Source: CANHEE01 sp043777755 (lineage in GTDB: Bacteria > Bacteroidota > Bacteroidia > Chitinophagales > Saprospiraceae). Taken from it: a stretch of 14,664 nucleotides of DNA. The DNA lies in assembly GCA_043777755.1 (NCBI GenBank), contig JAYWHK010000018.1, forward strand, positions 1 to 14,664, given 5' to 3'. This document shows, piece after piece, positions 7,275 to 13,042 of this stretch (the first letter of the stretch is position 1; each line of letters opens with the position of its first letter). The position numbers and the translations under genes were made by a program. The notes beneath the pieces were generated by a model. The model did not search any database, had not been told where the DNA came from, and saw nothing but the letters and a program-made list of their open reading frames with translations.

Positions 7275-7865
7275 TTGGAAAAAATATTCAATACCCTTAT
7301 TGATAGCTTTATTGCAGATAAGGTTGGCATTGCGGAGCATTTTTTAGATGCGCCGTTGGCAGCGAATTTGAAAGCAAATTTGGTGGCTTTGTATGCCCAA
7401 AATCAACTAAAATCCGCTGGAACTGGCAATAACGAAGCCGTTGTACAGAACAAATTGGTCAGAAGTGACATGATTTATTGGCTCGACCGAAAACACAACG
7501 ATGAGTTTGAAAATGCTTTTTTCGACCTCATGGACGCATTCGTCCTTTACCTCAACCGCACTTGTTTTACAGGAATCACGAGTTACGAATTCCACTATGC
7601 GCTCTACGAAAAAGGTAGTTTTTACAGCAAACACCTCGACCAATTTCAAAACAATGATAGCCGTAAATTTTCTATGATTATGTACCTCAATCTTGATTGG
7701 AAAATCGAAGATGGTGGCGAACTTTGTATTCATCACCTTGATAATCTTCAAAATATTCCTCCTACCAATGGAAAAAGCGTTTTTTTCAAAAGCAGCGAAC
7801 TTGTCCACGAAGTTTTGTTGGCAAATAAAGCTCGAATGAGCATTACAGGTTGGTTAAAATCTTAA
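7275..7865 (+). CDS. 2OG-Fe(II) oxygenase (prolyl 4-hydroxylase type)
   Basis: A 196-residue protein of the double-stranded beta-helix 2-oxoglutarate/Fe(II) dioxygenase family. The iron-binding triad is visible: H120 and D122 in YSKHLDQF, and H178 in SSELVHEV. R187 in ARMSITGWL would hold the 2-oxoglutarate carboxylate. YEFHYALYEKGSFY, FSMIMYLNLDW and DGGELCIH are the usual supporting strands. This type oxidises a substrate, often a protein side chain, using O2 and 2-oxoglutarate; the substrate here cannot be told. No signal peptide, so cytoplasmic. The start is a TTG: the frame is closed by TGA at 7272-7274 just before it, and the next Met is residue 66, inside the conserved domain. It stands alone, 145 bp before the next gene. 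Confidence 0.88.
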   Translation: MEKIFNTLIDSFIADKVGIAEHFLDAPLAANLKANLVALYAQNQLKSAGTGNNEAVVQNKLVRSDMIYWLDRKHNDEFENAFFDLMDAFVLYLNRTCFTGITSYEFHYALYEKGSFYSKHLDQFQNNDSRKFSMIMYLNLDWKIEDGGELCIHHLDNLQNIPPTNGKSVFFKSSELVHEVLLANKARMSITGWLKS

Positions 7866-8010
7866 TTTTTTATTATTTTATTAAAAAGAAAATTACATCT
7901 GAGTATTAAAATAATCTTGCATTGCTTTTGAAAATAAATTTAAAAACTTTTTGTACAATATTTGCGTTTAAAAAAAGTCTTTATACAGATTGAATTATTT
8001 AAAATATAAA

Positions 8011-10548
8011 ATGCAAAAATTACTATTCTTACTTTTTTCCCTTTTTAGTATTGTTTCATTCGCACAACGTCCCGAAGGCGGTGGCGGAAACCGTGGCGGT
8101 GGCGCAGGTTTTCCAGGTGGCGGTGGCCCAAAAATTGGTCGTGTTTATGGAAAAATCATAGACCCCGAAACGGAAAAAGGCGTTGGTTATGCTTCGGTAA
8201 CCTTAAATATTTCAAAAGGGAAAAAAGACAGTGTTATCGCTGGTGCTTTGACCGAAGAAAATGGCGATTTTAATATGACTGCTTTGGGTTTTGGTCGTTA
8301 CAAACTCAAAGTTTCTTTTTTGGGTTTCAAAGAATTTTCTCGTGCCGTTATGGTTGCACCTCCTGACAACGTAGAGCAAGATTTGGGCGATATTGTGCTG
8401 GAATTGGACGCAAAATCTTTGGCTGAAGTCAATGTCAATGCTGAAAAATCACAATCACAACTGGCTTTAGACAAACAGGTTTTTAATGTTGGACGAAATG
8501 CTGGTTCTGTCGGCGGCACTGCCGAAGATGTTTTGAAAGCTGTTCCTTCTGTGACTTTAGATGCTGATGGAAACGCAAAACTCCGCAACAATGGAACAAC
8601 TGTTTATCTTGATGGTCGTCCAACGCAGCTGACTTTGAATCAAATTCCTGCTGACCAAATCGAAAAAGTCGAAATCATCACAAATCCTTCTGCAAAATAC
8701 GAAGCGCAAACCTCTGGCGGCATCATCAATATTATTTCTAAGCAAAATAAAAAACCTGGTTACAATGGTTTTGTGACCTTGGGCGCAGCTACGGGTGAGC
8801 GTTTCAATGGAACAGTGAGTTTGAGCGCAAAGCAAGGAAAATGGAATTTTACAGGTATTTACAACCGCAATCAATCGCAACAACCAAGCAATGGTTTTAC
8901 CAATCGCACGAATTTTTACAAAGGAAATGTTGTCAATTATTTTGACCAAGTGAACAATTCTCGTTTTAAAAACCACATGCAAAATGCGATGGCTTCTTTG
9001 GAATATCAAATTAACAATAGAAATACATTGATTTTGGGTGGTGCTTTTCGCAATGGACAGCACAATATGTTTGATACGCAAGGCTATGCTATTCGCAGCG
9101 CAAGCAAAGATACTTTAATAAAAGGCATACGAACCATCGAACCCAACAATGAATTTACGAATTTTAGCAGCAATTTGACTTGGAGAAAAACATATCCCAA
9201 AAAAGATAAATTGTTGCTTGCGGACATCATGGTGAATCGTGGTTTTTCGGACAATGCAGGGCTTTGGACAAGTAACGAAACACTACAAGGTGGAAAAATT
9301 ATTCAAAATAAAAACCTTATTTACGGCGGAAACGTTGCAAAAGGTGGCGTTTTTCAGTTGGATTTTACCAATCCTTTGAACGACAGCACAAAAGTAGAAA
9401 TGGGGCTTCGCAGTTCCATCAATCAACGTGACCAACAATATTACAATGATTTTGTAGATGAAAGTGGAAAAATAAAGCCTTTGGTTGATTTTACACAAGA
9501 TTTTTTACTCAATGATGTCATTAACGCGGCGTATATCAACTATGCCAGCAAAATGAAAAGCGGCATAGCTTACCAAGTTGGCGTGCGTTACGAGCAATCA
9601 AACTTGAATGCAGATTCGAGGATTGCGGGCAAAAATTTTGGTTACAATTACCCGAGTTCGGCAAGTGACATTTTGAAAGCGATTTTTCCGAGTATGTATT
9701 TTTCAAAAAAGTTGAAAAACAACAGCGAAATCCAATTGAATGTCAGTAGAAAAATAAACCGTCCCGATTGGATGAAAGGAATGCCCGTGATTCGTATGGC
9801 AGACCGCCAAAATGTTCAGATTGGAAATGCTTCTTTGAAACCAGAATTTATTACGTTGGCAGAGCTGAATTACAACAAAATTTTTGGCTCAAACAATTAC
9901 CTTACGTCGCTTTACATTCGCAATGAAGAAGATGTGATTGTTCCTTTTTCTTATCCGAGCGTGGCGGACACAAGTATTTTAATCAATACTTTTGTCAATG
10001 GAAAAAACAGTTTCCGCTACGGTTTGGACAATACTTTAAAGTTGGAATTTAACAAAAAACTGGAAATTACGACCAGTGTAAATGTTTTCAATATGATTTT
10101 CAAAGCAGAAAACATTGATGTTCAAGGTTTTGCGATGAACAGTAAAATCAACGCCAACTATAAATTTCCAAAAGATTTTAGCTTACAATTGAGTGGCAAT
10201 TACGAATCGCCAAGGGTATTTTTGCAAGGCAAAGAAGCAGCAAATTATTTTGCAGACATGGCGTTCAAAAAAGACATCACGCTCAAAGAAATCATGCCAG
10301 GGAAAGCGGCAGGAAATGCTGGAAATGCCCGAGTTGGTTCTTTGACGTTTTCGGTCAGTGACCTTTTTGATACGAGAAGAAACCTTCGTTATTTTGAAAC
10401 GGCAAATTTCACACAAGACATACAACGTCGTCGTGACACCCGTTTTTTCAAAGTTACACTCCAAGTGTTTTTTGGAAAACCAGATGCGAGCATTTTCAAA
10501 AAACGTAGCGCAAGACCGCAAGGCGGTGGCGGAATGGAGGAGTTTTAG
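8011..10548 (+). CDS. TonB-dependent receptor / outer membrane beta-barrel family protein
   Basis: A large outer-membrane receptor of 845 residues. The ATG at 8011 is chosen over a TTG at 7990 because the signal peptide (about 1-19, ending SFAQ) begins there. A glycine-rich linker follows (RPEGGGGNRGGG...GGGGP, 20-40). A carboxypeptidase-regulatory-like beta-sandwich spans about 43-131 (GRVYGKIIDPETEKGVGYASV...GDFNMTALGFGRYKLKVSFLGF). A TonB-box-like LAEVNVNAEK lies at about 137-146, and the plug at about 160-245 (VLKAVPSVTLDADGN, VYLDGRP, IEKVEIITNPSAKYEAQTSGGIINIISK). The remainder is a barrel of the family often called OMP beta-barrel family 3, with NRPDW and NASLKPEF motifs. The C-terminus carries a second glycine run, RPQGGGGMEEF. 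The substrate is unknown; there is no SusD partner, so it is not a Sus-type pair. It is apparently monocistronic, and only a degenerate AATATTTG box (7957-7964) is seen upstream. Confidence 0.92.
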   Translation: MQKLLFLLFSLFSIVSFAQRPEGGGGNRGGGAGFPGGGGPKIGRVYGKIIDPETEKGVGYASVTLNISKGKKDSVIAGALTEENGDFNMTALGFGRYKLKVSFLGFKEFSRAVMVAPPDNVEQDLGDIVLELDAKSLAEVNVNAEKSQSQLALDKQVFNVGRNAGSVGGTAEDVLKAVPSVTLDADGNAKLRNNGTTVYLDGRPTQLTLNQIPADQIEKVEIITNPSAKYEAQTSGGIINIISKQNKKPGYNGFVTLGAATGERFNGTVSLSAKQGKWNFTGIYNRNQSQQPSNGFTNRTNFYKGNVVNYFDQVNNSRFKNHMQNAMASLEYQINNRNTLILGGAFRNGQHNMFDTQGYAIRSASKDTLIKGIRTIEPNNEFTNFSSNLTWRKTYPKKDKLLLADIMVNRGFSDNAGLWTSNETLQGGKIIQNKNLIYGGNVAKGGVFQLDFTNPLNDSTKVEMGLRSSINQRDQQYYNDFVDESGKIKPLVDFTQDFLLNDVINAAYINYASKMKSGIAYQVGVRYEQSNLNADSRIAGKNFGYNYPSSASDILKAIFPSMYFSKKLKNNSEIQLNVSRKINRPDWMKGMPVIRMADRQNVQIGNASLKPEFITLAELNYNKIFGSNNYLTSLYIRNEEDVIVPFSYPSVADTSILINTFVNGKNSFRYGLDNTLKLEFNKKLEITTSVNVFNMIFKAENIDVQGFAMNSKINANYKFPKDFSLQLSGNYESPRVFLQGKEAANYFADMAFKKDITLKEIMPGKAAGNAGNARVGSLTFSVSDLFDTRRNLRYFETANFTQDIQRRRDTRFFKVTLQVFFGKPDASIFKKRSARPQGGGGMEEF

Positions 10549-10556
10549 AGATATGC

Positions 10557-10607
10557 TTTTTACAGAACACTGACAGGACTGATTTTCAGGATTTATCAGG
10601 ATTTTTT
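10557..10607 (+). repeat. CAGGATTT-type dispersed repeat, copy A
   Basis: About 50 bp shared with 12936-12987 in the same orientation, with about three substitutions: GAACACTGA, then GGACTGATTTTCAGG, then ATTTATCAGGATTTTTT. It contains CAGGATTT twice and a small CTGA-TTT-TCAG palindrome. Related CAGGATTT repeats are frequent between genes in Bacteroidota. It begins 9 bp after the receptor stop. Confidence 0.8.
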
Positions 10608-10646
10608 AAAAGATAAAAAAAACCTATAGAAGAAGAATTATGCAAA

Positions 10647-10670
10647 AAGGAGCGACAAATGTCGCTCCTT
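10647..10670. repeat. strong 11-bp hairpin, REP-like
   Basis: AAGGAGCGACA and TGTCGCTCCTT are perfect complements separated by AA, so the working loop is about 4-8 nt. No immediate U-run follows, so it is not a standard intrinsic terminator. It could end receptor transcription in both directions, or belong to the GGAGCGACA palindromes that I recall as common intergenic repeats in this phylum. Confidence 0.7.
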
Positions 10671-10725
10671 ACAAGATATTCACTTTTTTGATTTTTCTAT
10701 AATTTTACTTTTTGAATCATAAATA

Positions 10726-10756
10726 TTTGAATTGTCAAATAGAATAACTATCTTTG
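10726..10756 (+). promoter_or_regulatory. consensus promoter for the short hairpin RNA candidate
   Basis: TTTG at 10726-10729 and TATCTTTG at 10749-10756 are spaced 19 bp, an exact match to the Bacteroidota -33/-7 pattern. Transcription would begin near 10761 and run into the hairpin with its T-run at 10782-10823. No plus-strand gene follows. Confidence 0.55.
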
Positions 10757-10760
10757 TACT

Positions 10761-10823
10761 GATTAAAAAATAGTTTTAATTAGCTACCTCTTACGCTCTG
10801 AAAATTGTAGAGGTAGCTTTTTT
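10761..10823 (+). ncRNA. candidate small RNA / terminator element, copy A
   Basis: This element has a paralogue at 12433-12495. It opens with GATTAAAAAATA (10761-10772), has a 9-nt spacer, then a perfect 10-bp stem (10782-10791 with 10809-10818). The 17-nt loop has ACGCTCTGAAAATTG at its core, and the element ends in a T6 run. In the other copy the opening dodecamer and the 15-nt loop core are identical, while the stem differs at four aligned pairs that all remain Watson-Crick. That points to selection for an RNA structure rather than simple duplication. With the promoter at 10726-10756 it would give a transcript of about 60 nt. It could equally be a mobile terminator-like element. No start codon or small ORF is seen. 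The T-run overlaps the stop of the convergent lipoprotein gene by 2 bp. Confidence 0.5.
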
Positions 10824-11664
10824 AATTTAAAAAACAATTCATTTTACTTTCATTGAAGTTATACACCTTGTATTGTTTTTTGTCAGTGCCTTCTATGATT
10901 TCTATATTCCCTCTAATGGCGTTTAAGGTAAATATTGCATCTTTTGGCAATCTATCAAAAAAGCTGCGTGGAATTGTAAATTGACCAGTATCATCGACTT
11001 TTAGCGCAAAGTCTTTAAAACCAGCTGTTCCTTGCTTCTCTAATGGTGCATTAAGCTGGTCTCCTGTCCAAATAACATGAAAAAGAACACCATTTTTGTT
11101 GGATTCGTCTTTATCCCATTTGACTGTGATTCCATCTTTTGTGGTAACAGGATTAAGGCTCATATCCGTCTTTTTGGGAGCTGGTACTACTGCATTAAGA
11201 AGTTTAGGCGTATAGTAAGAAGTTTGAAAAATGATTTTATCATTTTTTACCAATTTTGCATTGACAGTCTTACCATACATTTTAGCTAATTTAGCAGATA
11301 ATTCATCGTCCGTTGTACCCACTGCGATATTTTTCATTGTATAACCAGAAACTTCGTCAAAGTCCATTTCAAAGTCATCAATAAAAAAATTACCACCATC
11401 AGCTCTACCTAATCCATGACCAGCAGAGAACCAGGCACTGGTATATACTAAAGTTTTGCCACTACTAAAAGCATTTGCCTCAAATTCGTCAGCTCTTGTA
11501 TAAATAGAGCCATCAACAACATACAAGGCTTGAGCATATTTTCCAAGGGCTTTTTCAGCATCTTTATAGTTGGTAAAACCATAAAGATTTACTTCTGGAA
11601 CTTCTTTTTTACAAGCGATGCAGCACAATGTTATAAAAAATGCTGCAAAAAAAATTTTATTCAT
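10822..11664 (-). CDS. hypothetical lipoprotein
   Basis: I do not recognise this 280-residue protein beyond its export signal. The N-terminal 18 residues form a lipoprotein signal peptide with the lipobox-like CIAC, giving C18 as the lipid-bearing cysteine followed by KKE. The -3 cysteine in that box is less common. The rest looks like beta-rich globular domains. A part at about 26-165 contains YGFTNYKDAEKALGKYAQALYVVDG and an Asp-rich FFIDDFEMDFDEVSG. A second part at about 170-270 is sandwich-like (GITVKWDKDESNKNGVLFHVIWTG, FTIPRSFFDRLP, IFTLNAIRGNIEI). It is expected in the periplasm, held in the inner or outer membrane. It lies 34 bp downstream of another exported unknown and probably shares its mRNA. 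The hairpin element 10782-10818 lies directly beyond its stop. Confidence 0.7.
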   Translation of the reverse strand: MNKIFFAAFFITLCCIACKKEVPEVNLYGFTNYKDAEKALGKYAQALYVVDGSIYTRADEFEANAFSSGKTLVYTSAWFSAGHGLGRADGGNFFIDDFEMDFDEVSGYTMKNIAVGTTDDELSAKLAKMYGKTVNAKLVKNDKIIFQTSYYTPKLLNAVVPAPKKTDMSLNPVTTKDGITVKWDKDESNKNGVLFHVIWTGDQLNAPLEKQGTAGFKDFALKVDDTGQFTIPRSFFDRLPKDAIFTLNAIRGNIEIIEGTDKKQYKVYNFNESKMNCFLN

Positions 11665-11698
11665 AATAATTATATTTTAGTAAAGATTTAATAATTTT

Positions 11699-12379
11699 TT
11701 ATTTTCTATCCGTAGCGCCACAGCCATATTCTACTTGACTTGTACTACAATTCGTTAGCCCTTTAAATACAAATGCTAAAGCTGCATTTGTAGTGGTATT
11801 AGTTGCTGATATTGCGTATTCACCAGGCATAAAATTTTTTTCAGCCTTCCACCATCCACCCTTACCAGAAATTGAATTGTAAACACTATAGTTAGCAGGA
11901 GTACATTGAGTCATTAACTGCCACCAAACAATACCACCCATATTTACATCTACTTTATCTATGGAACGAATAACTCGAAGTGAATTCGTGGTAGGATCAA
12001 CAGCATTGGTTAAATGGTCGTGATCAATGCAAAAGGGAATTGCAGCACTCGTTCCAGGAAAACCTCCTGTCATATACAAGAAGTCTTCAAATGAATTCCC
12101 TGTCCCAGAACTGGTAAACTTTTTTGTTACTAAACCATTTCCACCTCCTAATGGGGTAGAATTTCTATGGTTATTAGCAGCATTAAAATAATTTTTCTCA
12201 TGTTGAGTCAATTGACCAGGTGCATCAATTGTAGCGAATGGAATAAGAGGAATTGCTCCTTGTACACTTATGAATACCTCCTTCAAATCAGGTGGCAGAG
12301 AAGGTGTGCCTACATATAGGAAAATACTACTAATCCATAATATCAATAGGCTTGCAATAAAAAACATTTTTTTGTGCAT
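11699..12379 (-). CDS. hypothetical exported or membrane-anchored protein
   Basis: No family is recognised for this 226-residue protein. Residues 5-22 form a hydrophobic segment after HKK, either a signal peptide without an obvious cleavage motif or an N-terminal anchor. The outer part is rich in Gly, Asn, Thr and Ser. It has four cysteines (C117, C159, C211, C220), enough for two disulphides, and a CIDHDH cluster at 117-122. WW pairs occur at 152-153 and 176-177. This composition suits a secreted or surface protein. It is the first gene of a two-gene unit with the lipoprotein. No exact TAnnTTTG box was found upstream; the nearest is TAATCTTG on the minus strand at 12438-12431, one base off. 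The unit is bracketed by two sets of direct repeats. Confidence 0.65.
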   Translation of the reverse strand: MHKKMFFIASLLILWISSIFLYVGTPSLPPDLKEVFISVQGAIPLIPFATIDAPGQLTQHEKNYFNAANNHRNSTPLGGGNGLVTKKFTSSGTGNSFEDFLYMTGGFPGTSAAIPFCIDHDHLTNAVDPTTNSLRVIRSIDKVDVNMGGIVWWQLMTQCTPANYSVYNSISGKGGWWKAEKNFMPGEYAISATNTTTNAALAFVFKGLTNCSTSQVEYGCGATDRK

Positions 12380-12432
12380 AATTTTTGGATTTTTTGATAA
12401 AATAAAAATAATTATTAAGTGTATTTCATCAA

Positions 12433-12495
12433 GATTAAAAAATAAATTCTACTTTAAAACCTTTAACGCTCTGAAAATTGTAAAGGTTTTTCTAT
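12433..12495 (+). ncRNA. candidate small RNA / terminator element, copy B
   Basis: Paralogue of 10761-10823: the same GATTAAAAAATA opening (12433-12444) and an 11-nt spacer. A 10-bp stem (12456-12465 with 12481-12490) is closed over the identical loop ACGCTCTGAAAATTG, with a short T-run after it. Its stem reads AAAACCTTTA / TAAAGGTTTT. The upstream -7 position is degenerate (TATTTCAT), so this copy may not be transcribed on the plus strand. It also sits in the 5' region of the minus-strand unit 12379-10822, where it could act in the leader instead. Confidence 0.45.
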
Positions 12496-12510
12496 GTTTT
12501 TAGTTTTTCA

Positions 12511-12524
12511 GGCGCAGCTGCGCC
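12511..12524. repeat. perfect 14-bp GC-rich palindrome
   Basis: GGCGCAGCTGCGCC is fully self-complementary and stands out in very AT-rich surroundings. It has no spacer, so it is more likely a protein-binding or REP-like site than an RNA hairpin; the role is unknown. Confidence 0.65.
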
Positions 12525-12689
12525 TTCGGAGATAAGCAAAAAAGCAATACTTCATAGCAATAGTTTTAGTGAAAAATTGGGTTTATCAAATATAAAAACA
12601 CTTGCGTTATTTTCAACAACGAAAGTCTATATTTTTTATAGCAAAAATTAAACAATAGAGAAACGTGATGCTTACACCACGAAAGAAAT

Positions 12690-12757
12690 GATAGCTTGAT
12701 AGCTTGATAGCTTGATAGCTTGATAGCTTGATAGCTTGATAGCTTGATAGCTTGATA
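12690..12757 (+). repeat. octamer tandem repeat (GATAGCTT) x 8.5
   Basis: GATAGCTT is repeated eight times without a mismatch (12690-12753) and ends with a half unit GATA. Each unit contains the palindrome AGCT. Because 8 is not a multiple of 3 the array runs through all frames, and it contains stops in each, so it is non-coding. Perfect copies suggest recent slippage expansion; the copy number probably varies between strains. Confidence 0.95.
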
Positions 12758-12935
12758 AAGTTGAAGTCGAGTTTTTCATAAAAAAGTAATTTTGAGAATT
12801 AATATTGCAAAAATAAAACTTATTTTGAATAAGTCAATATTTTTTTAGTTAAATATTTAAATATTTTTTAAAATTATATTTTAAATATAATACTTGTATA
12901 TACATATAATTTTGCAAATGTAGAAAATGCAGTAT

Positions 12936-12987
12936 TTTTTATAGAACACTGATGGGACTGATTTTCAGGATTTATCAGGATTTTTTT
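12936..12987 (+). repeat. CAGGATTT-type dispersed repeat, copy B
   Basis: Same orientation as the copy at 10557-10607, differing at about three positions in the first half (for example GATGGGACTG against GACAGGACTG). It ends next to the terminator hairpin that follows the delta-60-repeat gene. Confidence 0.8.
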
Positions 12988-12992
12988 AAGAC

Positions 12993-13029
12993 AAAAACCA
13001 CCTTTTCGATGAGCGAGAAGGTGGTTTTT
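12993..13029 (-). terminator. bidirectional intrinsic terminator
   Basis: A 16-bp stem (12993-13008 with 13014-13029, one G-T wobble) around the loop ATGAG, flanked by a T-run on the plus side and its A-run mirror on the other. It starts 14 bp after the stop of the minus-strand T9SS cargo gene and is its terminator. It would also stop plus-strand transcripts. Confidence 0.85.
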
Positions 13030-13042
13030 TTGTTATATATTA

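Larger units (their letters stand above)
12380..13042. other. 663-bp gene-free, repeat-rich region
   Basis: I see no credible gene here. In order it holds the second copy of the hairpin element (12433-12495), a GC-rich palindrome (12511-12524), about 160 bp of plain AT-rich sequence, an octamer tandem array (12690-12753), and an extremely AT-rich tract (about 12780-12915). The tract is followed by an isolated TAATTTTG box (12907-12914), the second CAGGATTT repeat (12936-12987) and a bidirectional terminator (12993-13029). Confidence 0.8.

Noticed and set aside
7407..7808. 133-codon minus-strand frame opposite the 2OG oxygenase
   Set aside because: The plus strand carries the catalytic motifs HxD...H...R; the antisense frame shows no family features.
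8557..9081. 174-codon open frame on the minus strand inside the large TonB receptor gene
   Set aside because: It is antisense to a well-conserved plug and barrel coding region, has composition typical of a reverse-strand shadow and no recognisable domain.
8011..10548. SusC of a polysaccharide utilisation locus
   Set aside because: No SusD-like lipoprotein or glycoside hydrolase follows, and the barrel belongs to the OMP beta-barrel family rather than the SusC/RagA type.
12690..12757. CRISPR array
   Set aside because: The units are 8 bp and directly adjacent, without spacers, and no cas genes are present; it is a simple tandem repeat.
12907..12914. Promoter for a gene in the plus direction (TAATTTTG)
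   Set aside because: Only the -7 box matches, the nearest TTG is too close at 10 bp, and no gene follows; kept only as a note in the intergenic region.
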